Source: Mesorhizobium sp. GbtcB19 (GTDB taxonomy: Bacteria; Pseudomonadota; Alphaproteobacteria; Rhizobiales; Rhizobiaceae). Taken from it: a DNA stretch of 64,000 nucleotides. Each line of letters starts with the position of its first letter. The stretch's first letter is position 1. The stretch lies in assembly GCF_019091085.1 (NCBI RefSeq), contig NZ_JAGXJY010000008.1, positions 124,001 to 188,000 of the forward strand, read 5' to 3'. The notes under the pieces were generated by a model. The model was given only the letters and a program-made list of their open reading frames with translations, was not told where the DNA came from and ran no database searches. Below are positions 53,192 through 61,910 of the stretch, one piece after another. Position numbers and translations under genes: made by a program.

Positions 53192-56100
53192 CTACAGCCA
53201 CGGATGCTGAGTTTGCTCCATGATGGCGGTGTGAAATAGAGTCTTCTTCAGTTTGTCTCGCGAGTTTTTTATGGCGTCGTTCAGCTCATTCACGTTGGAG
53301 TTCCAGTGAGCCTTTAAATATCCTTCAGCGGGCGCCAATTCAGATTTTATTTTGATCCAAAGGGATGCCCTACCATCGAGGCAAGACAGTAGCAGCCCAA
53401 AGGCTGCGAAGGCCGCTGCCGGGTCCGGAGCGTTGAGATATTCGCAGTACCAGTGGCGCGCCCATCGGTTCAGCTCAAAGGTTGTATGGCTGGCTTGATA
53501 GACCGATGCCAGCCATCCACGATTGGGCTTCCGACCCGAGAATTCTTCCCAAAGGCCGATGAACGGGCTAACGGCATCGGAATATCCAAGCAAAGTGTAG
53601 GCCTTGGCAATGTCGCCGGCTCGACCACTTGCCTCACCGTCACGGATGACGTGCTCAAGCCAGCCGGTATGATCGTGTTTAAGCGCGGCTTGAACCAGGG
53701 TTGCCAAATCCTGATCCGTCGTTGCCGCCGACAGTACCAGGGTGCGCATCCGGTCACCATTTTCACCCACGGGGGATTCCATCGGTAGCAGCGGCAGGCT
53801 TTGGTTTTTCATGATCCCGCTTGCCATCGCGTCAGTGAGCTTATTCCAAAAGACTTCCGCTTGCGGTGCCCCCGTTTCGAAAAGGACTCGGCAAAGCGAG
53901 ATGAGCGGGAATTCATCCATGAGCACAAAATTGGAAATATCGCCGATCTCACCGAGCCAGTTAGTTAGCCAAGGCAGAAACTCGTTCGGATTCTGTGCAA
54001 TCAAGGCGCGCATGGCCGCTTCATGCCGAACCCAGTGATCGCCTACCGGCCCCGATCGCAACACAAGCGAGTCTTGTAAGGCAGCGCGCAAAAACACGTC
54101 GTAAGAGTGCAAGATGGAGGTATCGGTAGGATGCCAAATTGCCTGTAGCGCGACGACCTCAGGGTCCGCCCTCTTGAGTAGGTCCGGTCGGCCCAGAACT
54201 TCACTTGCAGCTAGCAGCGCACGAGAAATATGGGCCCGATCAAGTCGATTTCCTGCCGATTTTGCGTCCCTGCCGCTTGCCGCGACAGCCTCCATGACGG
54301 GAGCTTCGCGGGTTGCCCCCGCCAACTCAATAGCGAGACGCCTAACATCCTCGTCCTCGTCAGATACGAGGGCAGCTAAACCGCTCCATCCACGTCGTGT
54401 CTCTTCGGTCGCCCTTTGGCCCAGATAATACAACCAAACAAGCTTTTCAGCCTTTGTCCCCGGCAGAGGAAACCTCGCTAATTCATTGCGAAGAAGCGTC
54501 TGATCCGGTTCGGGTAACGCACCGTTGAGCAGGGCGAGTTCGTTCGCGTCTCGGCATTCCTGCCTGATAATTGTAAATTGCTCGCTCGAAGCCGCACCCC
54601 AAAGCCGTATTTCCAGCCGGCGCGCACGCCACCAGACCACTTCCTTCTCATCGGCGACTTTGCCGCCATCGAGGACGCTGTCTATCGCCTTGACAAGGAC
54701 GCTTCGTTCCTCGTCGGGCAAGAGCATAAGGATGCTGTGTGCTCGGTGCACCAGCCCCCATAGTTGTGCAGGGGTGCGAACCGAGGCGCTTCTGGCCGCC
54801 TCAATTGCGATCTCCTCCAAAATTGTCGGATCACGCCGTGCCAAGCTCGTTTTGGCGCGTTCGAAACGAATATCTTCGTCACCGTTTTGGCGGTGATGAA
54901 GCCACAATAAGCGACCGGGCACGCGCTCTTTGTGACTATCGCGATCTGGCTGCAGCAATGGGTTTCGAGGATCTACCCAAGCGGATTCCGCCGCTTTCCA
55001 GTCTCCTTCCGTTGCCGGGGTTCCACTTCTAACAAGCAACTCTTGGGCGCGCGGATCAGCGATGGCTTCGAGAAGGTAGTTCGCCGCTTCGTTGGCAATC
55101 CCGCCTCCGATGGCACGCAGCCGTTCGATCCATTCATAAAAGACTAGCTCGAACGGCGCTGGATCCTCGTTGTTAAGTCGCAAGACCCAGGCAAGTTCGT
55201 CGATATGGCGTGGCACGCCCATCACCGCTCGGCTAAGCCCCCATGCCGAATAGGCACGAATAAAGGGTGCCCGCGGCAGGAACGAGAGAATGCCGAATAC
55301 CCTATGGCTAAACCAACTGACGTCGCCGGATGTGCGGAGCTCGATCTTCGGCCATTCCGAACGCTCGATTTTCTGCCACTCTACGAGTGATGCTCTGGTT
55401 TGAGCCCGGTTCTCAAGTGACCGTGCCGAGGTGGGATCAATCCGACCTAGGAATCGACCCTCGTCGGGGTCTTCCCATAGCCACCCGAGCCATTGTTCTG
55501 CCCGGTGGACAAGGTGGGAGGCGACTTGCGGAAACCGATAGGCCTGCACCATTCCTTTGATAAGGATTTCATCGGAGAAGCCTCCGCTTCCCTCCTTTGA
55601 AAGCCACGTGTCTTCAACATTCTGGCACACGAGATCAACGTCGAGTCCGATCAGGCGCCAGTACGCGTCAAAGTCGGCTTGCATAAAGTTCTGTTCTGAA
55701 AGCCAGCGTTTCAAAATGGCGCGCCGGGCACCACGTTCGACTTCGGGGTCAAGCAACGCGACGGTTGTCGCGGCACGTAGGATTGAAACACCCAATGTCT
55801 GACCTTTGAACGGGTCGACAAAACCGGCGATAACGTTGGCGGCCGAACCATCATCAGGAGCCTGTTGCAGTTCGTGCGCCAGCGTCAGGCCGAGCACAAA
55901 CGGCGTAAGTTCGGGATTGACGCGGAACTCATGCGCACGCTTGCCCGGCTCCAGCCAACGTCCTGCAATTATCTCGCCAAGCGTTTCGAGCAGATCCTTC
56001 CGCTCTTTGCCGCTGTCTTTCCCCAAGCGGTCAAGCAACTCGCTTCGCGTGAAGGCAGAATTTTCAACCGAGTTTCTAAGGGTTGTGCCGAGGTCACGGA

Positions 56101-57532
56101 CAAAATCCTGAAACTCGCCATCGCCTATGGCGAGCGCCGAACCGCGGCGGACGATCCGGTTTTTCCAATCCTCGTAAGCCAGGCGTTCTGGGGTAATGTC
56201 GCCGCTTTCAGCGAGCTCCTTTTGCCTGGTGATTACCAACAACGAAAGACGCGGAACTTTCATCAGGGCTAGCATTGGTTCCGCGTAGCTCTCTCGGCGG
56301 AGGCCGTGCCTCGCGAGTAACAGGTCAAGTTCCTCATCGCTGAAAACGGTGACAGGAATCTCGAGGGGTTCGGGGGTTAGCGGAGCAAGCTTATGAAGTT
56401 CTGCCCAATGATCGGGCCAGCACGTCATGAGGAGAGCAATACGGCCGCGCCATCGCTCGTCATACAAAGGTTGAACAAAATCCGCCCAATCGCGCTTGGT
56501 CCAATTTTGGTTGAGACCATCGACTACAAGAATGAGCTGCGGTCCGGCCACTTCGGCACGGCGCCACTGGTCAAGCCGATGCTGCCAAAAGTCGCGATCA
56601 CCGTGTTGGAGGCGGGCGGCCAACAGTCGGCTGATTAGCTCCTCCACGTTTTCGTCCCGGACTTCTTTGGCCGACACGAAGACTGTGAGTGGCAAGGAAT
56701 CTGGCTGTTGCGAACGATCAATCCACCAGGATAAGAATGACCATGATTTGCCGACGCCCTCGTTACCGATTAGAACGGCGGGCCGCCGATTTGCCAACCA
56801 TTGATCGAGCTGGTCGCTAAGCGTTTTGCGAGCAATCCGCGTTTGCGGCGAGGCGAGTAGGTCGTGGCCCCGGCCGCCCAATCGCGCTCCAGCGTTTGGT
56901 TGGTTTTGAAGTCCGGCCCGCATCCATTCACCCATTGCCTCCGTCGCCGCGGCGTAGCCGATATCGGCCGCCGCCAGTCGCTTCAGTAAGCGCTCACGGA
57001 ATTTGTCATAGTTGGCGTGAGCTCGGATTGCTGCGATCGAGGCTGCGATAACAGGATCGGTTCCGATGTGCGCTTCAATTGCATGCTGAGCTTCCGTGCA
57101 CAGAACGGCAAGGTCTGGGAGAACGCCTGCTCCCGTCGGCCAATCTAGGATAAGGATCGAAATCCCTTGAGATACTCCGGCTTTGGATAGCTGCTCATGG
57201 TCGGAAACCGGAATCTCTCTTGTGGCCGCCAACACCCATAGGTCCACCGGGTCTTCCTGCATCGCTGCATCGAATACCTTGGCTTTGAGTTCATCCAAAC
57301 CAAGGCGCGTGCGTTGTCCGTAGCGCTTCCCTTCCAGGCCGATTTTGATCGTATTGCTTCCGACTGCTCTGACGTCGGAGCCCCCTTGAGGACCGGATTT
57401 TGCGAGTCTGAAGAGCTGCCCGGTGATTTCAGATAGGATGTCTTTCATCAATCCTTCGAAGCCGGATGAGCCAGTGGCGTCTAGGCCGCGAAGCCGCGAG
57501 GCGAGTTCGGTTTTAGCGTCTCGAAAATTCAT
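53192..57532 (-). CDS. Large STAND-type NTPase with N-terminal restriction-endonuclease-like domain
   Basis: A 1446-residue protein. The first 200 residues have a PD-(D/E)xK pattern: GFEGLMKDILSEITG, then GGSDVRA with the Asp, then IKIGLEGKRYG with the E-x-K. An NTPase module follows with Walker A in LIGNEGVGKSWSFLSWW and Walker B in LILVVDGLNQNW, and a long helical repeat region to the C-terminus. This is the layout of antiphage Avs-type STAND sensors, in which recognition of a phage protein activates the nuclease. ATG at 57532 is chosen; 56 extra upstream codons are less protein-like. A short IS481-like remnant and the attachment site lie upstream. Confidence 0.82.
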   Translation of the reverse strand: MNFRDAKTELASRLRGLDATGSSGFEGLMKDILSEITGQLFRLAKSGPQGGSDVRAVGSNTIKIGLEGKRYGQRTRLGLDELKAKVFDAAMQEDPVDLWVLAATREIPVSDHEQLSKAGVSQGISILILDWPTGAGVLPDLAVLCTEAQHAIEAHIGTDPVIAASIAAIRAHANYDKFRERLLKRLAAADIGYAAATEAMGEWMRAGLQNQPNAGARLGGRGHDLLASPQTRIARKTLSDQLDQWLANRRPAVLIGNEGVGKSWSFLSWWIDRSQQPDSLPLTVFVSAKEVRDENVEELISRLLAARLQHGDRDFWQHRLDQWRRAEVAGPQLILVVDGLNQNWTKRDWADFVQPLYDERWRGRIALLMTCWPDHWAELHKLAPLTPEPLEIPVTVFSDEELDLLLARHGLRRESYAEPMLALMKVPRLSLLVITRQKELAESGDITPERLAYEDWKNRIVRRGSALAIGDGEFQDFVRDLGTTLRNSVENSAFTRSELLDRLGKDSGKERKDLLETLGEIIAGRWLEPGKRAHEFRVNPELTPFVLGLTLAHELQQAPDDGSAANVIAGFVDPFKGQTLGVSILRAATTVALLDPEVERGARRAILKRWLSEQNFMQADFDAYWRLIGLDVDLVCQNVEDTWLSKEGSGGFSDEILIKGMVQAYRFPQVASHLVHRAEQWLGWLWEDPDEGRFLGRIDPTSARSLENRAQTRASLVEWQKIERSEWPKIELRTSGDVSWFSHRVFGILSFLPRAPFIRAYSAWGLSRAVMGVPRHIDELAWVLRLNNEDPAPFELVFYEWIERLRAIGGGIANEAANYLLEAIADPRAQELLVRSGTPATEGDWKAAESAWVDPRNPLLQPDRDSHKERVPGRLLWLHHRQNGDEDIRFERAKTSLARRDPTILEEIAIEAARSASVRTPAQLWGLVHRAHSILMLLPDEERSVLVKAIDSVLDGGKVADEKEVVWWRARRLEIRLWGAASSEQFTIIRQECRDANELALLNGALPEPDQTLLRNELARFPLPGTKAEKLVWLYYLGQRATEETRRGWSGLAALVSDEDEDVRRLAIELAGATREAPVMEAVAASGRDAKSAGNRLDRAHISRALLAASEVLGRPDLLKRADPEVVALQAIWHPTDTSILHSYDVFLRAALQDSLVLRSGPVGDHWVRHEAAMRALIAQNPNEFLPWLTNWLGEIGDISNFVLMDEFPLISLCRVLFETGAPQAEVFWNKLTDAMASGIMKNQSLPLLPMESPVGENGDRMRTLVLSAATTDQDLATLVQAALKHDHTGWLEHVIRDGEASGRAGDIAKAYTLLGYSDAVSPFIGLWEEFSGRKPNRGWLASVYQASHTTFELNRWARHWYCEYLNAPDPAAAFAAFGLLLSCLDGRASLWIKIKSELAPAEGYLKAHWNSNVNELNDAIKNSRDKLKKTLFHTAIMEQTQHPWL

Positions 57533-57771
57533 GTGCGTATGGGTTCTTCTAATTGTTTGTCGCAGGTCGTCGCGGCTTTGTGACACAGATCGCTGGCGCG
57601 TCCGCGAGTGGAATTGTGCGATCCTAACCCAGAGCGAACCGGGCCGCATCAACTCCTGAATGGTACCTAAAGAGCCGCAATTTCCAGCCGTCTCACACAC
57701 ACAGTTGTACGCACACCTAAATATGTGATCCTATAAATTGTGTGATATCAGTATGTTAAGCTCTGACTTTG

Positions 57772-57821
57772 CTGACTTTTAATCAGTAGGTCATGGGTTC
57801 GAATCCCATCGCGCTCACCAA
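57772..57821. repeat. Second copy of the tRNA-Lys 3' end (right end of element A)
   Basis: CTGACTTTTAATCAGTAGGT to the CCA and one more base reproduces the anticodon-to-CCA part of the tRNA-Lys gene exactly. It lacks the 5' half, so it is not a tRNA. It marks the junction between element A and element B. Confidence 0.95.
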
Positions 57822-57895
57822 ATTGCCAATTGTCCGACCCGGAGACATAGGTAACAGCTTGTCCCTAAGACATGGGTGACAACCTCGTGCCGAAC

Positions 57896-58267
57896 TCAGC
57901 CCGCGAACAAGTTGAGCCGACGCAGTAGCGCCGCCACCACTATGATCTGCCAGCCAATCCAAATGGCCGTCCACGGCGCCGCGATAATTGACGCATTGTG
58001 CCAGATACGCAGGAAATAGCTAAGCTCGTTAAAACTCGCATGGACGAGCCAGATGTCGGCGGCCACTAGGGTAAGGCCAAGTATCGCATCGACCCAAACA
58101 GCAACAAGTGGCGTCTGCCAGCGCCACACTGCCACAGGGTAGGCGATCGGCAGAAGTAATGAGACCCAAAACGGACTAACCCAACCATCGCCACCGGCTG
58201 CTAACATAAAACCGACGAGCAGGCCGGTTAATCCAATTATCAGTGCGGTGGCCAAGCGAAGTGTCAT
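57896..58267 (-). CDS. Integral membrane protein, hypothetical
   Basis: A 123-residue protein with four predicted transmembrane helices (about residues 4-24, 30-50, 55-78 and 92-115), spanning ATALIIGLTGLLVGFMLAAG and similar segments. No family recognised. A GTG at 58273 is an alternative start. It is divergent from the following gene. Confidence 0.6.
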   Translation of the reverse strand: MTLRLATALIIGLTGLLVGFMLAAGGDGWVSPFWVSLLLPIAYPVAVWRWQTPLVAVWVDAILGLTLVAADIWLVHASFNELSYFLRIWHNASIIAAPWTAIWIGWQIIVVAALLRRLNLFAG

Positions 58268-58353
58268 GCTCACAATCGACCTTGATTAGGGGCGGGGGTG
58301 TGGGGTGGCTCCGGCTTAATTGCGCTGGACGGCGTAGCCAGTATATTCAACTC

Positions 58354-58899
58354 ATGGCCAATTTCAGAAACGCTCCGGTCGCTGCCTTGATCTACGAATT
58401 TCTCTACGACGTCTACGAAATGATAGAGGTGGATCGGTCATATCTAAACTGGCTTGAGGACGAGAAGACGACACCACTCGGGGTTTTTGATCACGGATTC
58501 ACGAGTAAGTGGGAATGGAGCACCAACATCCTCGAGGAAGTCGGAGCGATAGTCCCCGTAAAGCCACCTCACTTGGCAGCAAATCAGGATGATGCACGGC
58601 GCCGGATTGTAACCCCATTCTACACGCCGGTCATGACGTTAAGGGTGTGTCAGGCGACCGATTTTTCGGCCTTTGAGACCTTCGATAACTACTGCTACGC
58701 GATGTTCACTCTCGATCAGCATGTGGATGGCGATCATCCCAGCTTTGGATCTCCTCAGTTTTTGGATGCAGTCGCTGCCAAGGACGATATTTTTGAAGTC
58801 GATGCATTTTCTCGCGTGACTTACAAAACGGACCGTTTCAACGAAAAGGTGATGACGCGTTGGGAGGAAATGCAAATCCGTGCATTTAAAGCCGTCTAA
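58354..58899 (+). CDS. Hypothetical protein
   Basis: A 181-residue protein from the ATG at 58354 (MANFRNAPVAALIYEFLYDV). It has an acidic, aromatic composition (VYEMIEVDRSYLNWLEDEKT) and mixed predicted structure. No motif recognised. The upstream extension to 58243 is unlikely because it is Arg-, Gly- and Trp-rich. It has AT-rich codon use like its neighbours. Confidence 0.55.
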   Translation: MANFRNAPVAALIYEFLYDVYEMIEVDRSYLNWLEDEKTTPLGVFDHGFTSKWEWSTNILEEVGAIVPVKPPHLAANQDDARRRIVTPFYTPVMTLRVCQATDFSAFETFDNYCYAMFTLDQHVDGDHPSFGSPQFLDAVAAKDDIFEVDAFSRVTYKTDRFNEKVMTRWEEMQIRAFKAV

Positions 58900-58912
58900 A
58901 GGGTCGAGGTCA

Positions 58913-59358
58913 TCAGCCCCTTGATGCTGACGCGTAGCTCTCGCGCGTATAGAAGCTCTGTCCTGTTCCCTCACTGCTGGAGTTAGTTTCCTCAGTGTCC
59001 TCTGAAGTATTAGCCGGTCCGCCGTAGTCCGGTTTGTACCCGTCTGCCGTAGTCGGTTTTGGCGGACGGCGGTAGTCCGGTTTGCCTTGCCTTTTGCGGT
59101 CTTTCCGGCTCGGGAATCTTGGCCAACTGACTGCGGCCGAGCTCAAGTATCTCGTAGGCCCAGAACAGCTTCAGACGATACGCCTTTCCCCTGCCCATGC
59201 GCTTGATGTTGAGCTTGCCTTTGCTTTCCTCTGAAAGATTGCTGACTGAAACTTTCTCGATAGCGCCCGTGCCGGCCAGCGATGACAGAGCCGAACGAAC
59301 TTGGCGATCGTCGGCGAGTCCGTGCCAGCTGCAGCCGCCATGATCCGGCCGCTATCGG
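58913..59358 (-). pseudogene. Degraded minus-strand gene remnant, possibly frameshifted
   Basis: Reading the minus strand from 59358, one frame gives a plausible protein with GLADDRQVRSALSSLAGTGA and LNIKRMGRGKAYRLKLFWAY. Around 59100 the reading frame that continues sensibly (KPDYRRPPKPTTADGYKPDY, then SEGTGQSFYTRESYASASRG) is a different one, so a frameshift is likely. The upstream side is closed by a stop. This is a broken gene or a chimera; no family named. Confidence 0.4.
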
Positions 59359-59388
59359 GACTGCGTCGGTGTGCTAGACTGCCCGCTG

Positions 59389-59565
59389 ATGAGCAGCGGA
59401 GGTTTACCGGTGGGAAAGGTGATCGTTGGCCTTGTAGTGTTGATGTTCCTGATCGCTGTTGCGGTAGCTGCCTATTCGCTGATCTTCGGTTGCCCGCATG
59501 GCGGTTCCTACCATTGCGAGCAGCGCAATCAGCGGGAAGTCTGCGGCTGCCCGGACGCCCTGTAA
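59389..59565 (+). CDS. Small single-pass membrane protein
   Basis: A 58-residue protein with one long transmembrane helix (VGKVIVGLVVLMFLIAVAVA) and a Cys-rich tail (residues 33-58 with four Cys). The ATG at 59389 is used. A second small membrane protein follows 57 bp later. Function unknown. Confidence 0.5.
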   Translation: MSSGGLPVGKVIVGLVVLMFLIAVAVAAYSLIFGCPHGGSYHCEQRNQREVCGCPDAL

Positions 59566-59622
59566 TGGCTGCGATAGAACGCGAACGGTCTACCCGGAAA
59601 TGACGACAGACCTTTAGAAGCC

Positions 59623-59796
59623 ATGATGACGCGTTTCCTTGGCTGGATCGCCCTCGTACTCGTTGGGTTGGCCGGCGCCCTGATTTGGCGCTTTGCGGCT
59701 TATGACTGGATCGACTACTTGGCGCCAATCTGGCTTGTGGCTGTCGTGCTCGCGATACTGTGGGTTTCCGTGCTGCGGCGGCTGTCTGGACGTTGA
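59623..59796 (+). CDS. Small two-helix membrane protein
   Basis: A 57-residue protein with two hydrophobic segments (RFLGWIALVLVGLAGALIW near residues 4-22 and LAPIWLVAVVLAILWVSVL near residues 33-51) and a basic end LRRLSGR. The frame is in phase from an ATG at 59623 to TGA. Supported only by composition and by position after the similar small gene. Confidence 0.4.
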   Translation: MMTRFLGWIALVLVGLAGALIWRFAAYDWIDYLAPIWLVAVVLAILWVSVLRRLSGR

Positions 59797-60052
59797 CCCC
59801 GTTGTGGAATAACCACCCGAGGCAGCTTTTAATCAGGGCGGTTTTTCGGCTGGCGAATTCGGTCAGCTCAAACACAATGCTTCGCATCGCTCCCCAGTCG
59901 TCTCGGAAGATAATGTCGTCAAGGATTTCGGCCTCTCGTCGCCAATCCTTGGTCAGGTAACAATAGGTAACAACGACGCAGATATGCGCAAGTATGTGGA
60001 TCGATTCCTTTCGAAACGAGACGCCGCTTTGTTTGAAGTCAGTGGCTTGTGC
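59797..60052 (-). pseudogene. Gene remnant at the right end of element B
   Basis: On the minus strand the frame from 60052 is open and protein-like: KQSGVSFRKESIHILAHICV, then TKDWRREAEILDDIIFRDDW and MRSIVFELTEFASRKTALIKS. No start codon is convincing and the upstream end is a stop 44 bp inside the attachment repeat. Beyond about 59797 the frame becomes Arg/Ser-rich. The part is probably the truncated piece of a gene cut by the insertion. Confidence 0.35.
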
Positions 60053-60098
60053 TCAAGAATTGGCATCTATATCGATCGATATCGATGAGTCTGAAACA

Positions 60099-60145
60099 GA
60101 CTTTTAATCAGTAGGTCATGGGTTCGAATCCCATCGCGCTCACCA
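60099..60145. repeat. Third copy of the tRNA-Lys 3' end (right end of element B)
   Basis: GACTTTTAATCAGTAGGTCA to the CCA reproduces the tRNA-Lys 3' end over 47 bp. It is the border between the island and the right chromosomal backbone. Confidence 0.95.
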
Positions 60146-60340
60146 AAAACTCGAGAAAATCAAGGCTTTGCGAGAGGTGAGGGCGGTTTCCGTATCCGCT
60201 CTATTCATATCCGCACTATGTCCGAAAAATGAAGGCACCAGAGGCAGCAGGAATAAAGGTCGTCCCAAAAGCGTTTGTGGTTAATGCCGGGTGCTCGCAA
60301 CCTGAGCGCCCTCCTGAAACGCATGGTTTAGGAGAACATC

Positions 60341-60637
60341 ATGAAACATCTCCTCGCACCTATGATGGCCGGGTTATTCGTAGCCTCCACTGCCGTGGCC
60401 TTGGCCGGCAATGTCCACACCGTCACAGGTTCGCCGGGACAGCCAAGTCAAACGATCGGCACTGATCAGACAGGGAGCGCGACGCCGGGCAACGCGAGCA
60501 CTGCCCCGGGCTCAGCCTTCAATCCAGGTGGAGTTGCTGACGGAAAATATGCGGGCACACAGCCGCAGAACTCAAACAATCCGAAGAGCGTGTCTCAGTA
60601 CGACGTGGCCGGCTTCCAGCAATCTCACAATCACTGA
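60341..60637 (+). CDS. Small secreted hypothetical protein
   Basis: A 98-residue protein with a signal peptide (MKHLLAPMMAGLFVASTAVALA) and a Gly/Ser/Asn/Gln/Thr-rich, disordered mature part. GGAGAAC precedes the ATG. A perfect terminator hairpin follows. The composition is typical of small periplasmic proteins seen in rhizobia, some annotated under unrelated names. It is the first right-backbone gene after the island. Confidence 0.6.
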   Translation: MKHLLAPMMAGLFVASTAVALAGNVHTVTGSPGQPSQTIGTDQTGSATPGNASTAPGSAFNPGGVADGKYAGTQPQNSNNPKSVSQYDVAGFQQSHNH

Positions 60638-60647
60638 ATGAAGAAAT

Positions 60648-60674
60648 CGGCCCGGAGCACAACTCTCCGGGCCG
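60648..60674 (+). terminator. Intrinsic-type hairpin after the small secreted protein
   Basis: CGGCCCGGAG and CTCCGGGCCG pair over 10 bp around a 7-base loop (CACAACT) 11 bp after the stop. It is followed by AAAACG, so on the plus strand it lacks a T-run. Confidence 0.7.
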
Positions 60675-60812
60675 AAAACGTTGGTGAACGCCGGCAAGCT
60701 CAAGAAGCCTCATCGCCCAATGGCGCGCCACTGCGTCGGGCTGAGGCAGCCGGCCATGCCAGTCGGGAACGGTGACGACGAGCCTGCGACGCCTGAGCGT
60801 CCCGCCGGTTAC

Positions 60813-60828
60813 TTTACATTTTTGTAAA
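60813..60828. promoter_or_regulatory. Palindrome TTTACA-TTTT-TGTAAA upstream of virK-like gene
   Basis: A perfect 6-bp inverted repeat with a 4-base spacer in the 270-bp gap between the secreted-protein terminator and the VirK-like gene. It is a candidate binding site for a regulator that controls the gene to the right. Function not known. Confidence 0.35.
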
Positions 60829-60906
60829 TTGCCCGGGCATTCGCTTCGCGATAGGGCGGGCTCATGGCTCGGTTCGAGCGCTGGGCAACTGAAATGGTTC
60901 GGGTGA

Positions 60907-61860
60907 ATGGACCGGGCCTATCCTTACTCGCCGGTAAAGCACGAGGGCGCGGTGTCATCACCTCGAGGCACGCGCACGCCTTCCGCTCTGCGCCGCAGGC
61001 TGAACCAGGGGGTTCACGCCGTCAAATGGGCCGCCCTGCGGTGGCTGTATCGTCGCGATATCGCCGAGGTCGGGCTGAGGCTTTGCGCCCATCCTTTCAC
61101 CCCGATCCTCGATCGCTATCCGGAGATCCCGCTCAAGGTCGTCCGTCCCTATCTGACGGTCGGGTTGAAGCGCGGCGGTCGCGCCGCGGCTGTGATCGGC
61201 CACTACGAGGCGGCGGCCCGTCTGCTGACCGACGCCGCATTGATTGTGAGCCACACCGGCGGCCTGGAATTGTTCGCCCTGGCGACCCAGGCAGGGCAAG
61301 TCACCGTGGAACTGGGCGGCCAGAACGGCCTCCACAGGGAGGCGGAATGGCGCCTGGTGCTTTGCCTGGACCGGCGGCCGATAGCTGAAATGGGATTGGC
61401 CATCGTGGACAGGTCGCTGCTCTGCATCGAGGGAGCGGGCGAGGTCCTTTGGATTGGCGTCCTCAAGGGCTCGGCCGGAGCGCAAAGCCTCGAAGACGCT
61501 CGCATCCTGACCAACGTCATGGAGGGGTTGCGACCGAAAACCGTGCTCCTTCTCGTGGCTCAGGCACTTGGGCGGTCTTTGAACCTTTACGATCTCCTCG
61601 CCGTGTCGAATGCGGGGCACGTCTTTGCGACCGACTACAGTTTGCGTCGCCGCATCCTGGCCGACTACGATGGTTTCTGGACGGAGTCTGGAGGACTTCG
61701 CGAAGGACCGTTGATGTTCGCGATGCCGATGGCCAAGGTGCGGCGTGAGATTGCCGAGTACAAACCCAACAAGAGGGCGCGCGTTCGCAGGCGATGGCGG
61801 CTGGAGGATCAACTCACCGAGCAGGTAAAGGAGTCGATTCGGCCGCTGCTACGGAGATAG
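60907..61860 (+). CDS. VirK/YbjX family protein (DUF535)
   Basis: A 317-residue member of the DUF535 family. Conserved features are FTPILDRYPEIPLKVVRPYL near the N-terminus, HYEAAARLL, and an Arg-rich end (RARVRRRWRLEDQL). The family includes Shigella VirK and Salmonella YbjX, linked to virulence and membrane stress, but the biochemical activity is unknown. The start ATG at 60907 lacks a strong SD; a GTG at 60901 is possible. It is convergent with the FkbM gene, with about 50 bp between. Confidence 0.85.
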   Translation: MDRAYPYSPVKHEGAVSSPRGTRTPSALRRRLNQGVHAVKWAALRWLYRRDIAEVGLRLCAHPFTPILDRYPEIPLKVVRPYLTVGLKRGGRAAAVIGHYEAAARLLTDAALIVSHTGGLELFALATQAGQVTVELGGQNGLHREAEWRLVLCLDRRPIAEMGLAIVDRSLLCIEGAGEVLWIGVLKGSAGAQSLEDARILTNVMEGLRPKTVLLLVAQALGRSLNLYDLLAVSNAGHVFATDYSLRRRILADYDGFWTESGGLREGPLMFAMPMAKVRREIAEYKPNKRARVRRRWRLEDQLTEQVKESIRPLLRR

Positions 61861-61910
61861 CCGGCTCCGAGCGCTGACGGTCTCTAGACCCAGGCAAGCC
61901 GCCTGACGTC

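Larger units (their letters stand above)
20057..57820. mobile_element. Integrative mobilizable element A at tRNA-Lys
   Basis: The element begins right after tRNA-Lys with a tyrosine integrase and ends at a 50-bp repeat of the tRNA 3' end. It holds a relaxase, a coupling protein, an M48 peptidase, an integrase-domain protein, a ParB-like protein and a resolvase, but no VirB-like channel genes. It would need a helper for transfer. The cargo is mainly defence-like and hypothetical genes. It contains a second integrase with its own attP-like site, so it is probably composite. Boundaries are from the tRNA repeats; the exact crossover base is not determinable. Confidence 0.85.
57821..60145. mobile_element. 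Element B, a 2.3-kb integrase-less segment between two tRNA-Lys repeats
   Basis: The segment is bounded by two copies of the tRNA-Lys 3' end (57772-57821 and 60099-60145). It has no recombinase, relaxase or transposase. It holds three small membrane proteins, one soluble hypothetical gene and remnants on the minus strand. It is a candidate cis-mobilizable element that can excise with the integrase of element A acting in trans. The sequence just inside the left end (57836-57890) resembles the ends found next to IS481-type transposases (GGAGACATAGGTAACAG and AGACATGGGTGACA). Confidence 0.72.

Noticed and set aside
20057..57820. CRISPR array or cas genes
   Set aside because: No regularly spaced short repeats and no Cas motifs were seen in the island.
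20057..57820. Prophage
   Set aside because: No capsid, terminase, portal or tail genes; recombinases and mobilization genes fit an integrative mobilizable element instead.
57772..57821. Second tRNA-Lys gene
   Set aside because: Only the 3' half is present; there is no D-arm or 5' acceptor strand. Same for 60099-60145.
57836..57890. IS481-family insertion sequence
   Set aside because: Two short motifs resemble sequences near such transposases, but there is no transposase gene or defined inverted repeat.
59171..59887. 238-aa minus-strand open frame
   Set aside because: Only the first third looks protein-like and it continues upstream without a start; the rest is Arg/Ser-rich antisense to small plus-strand membrane genes.
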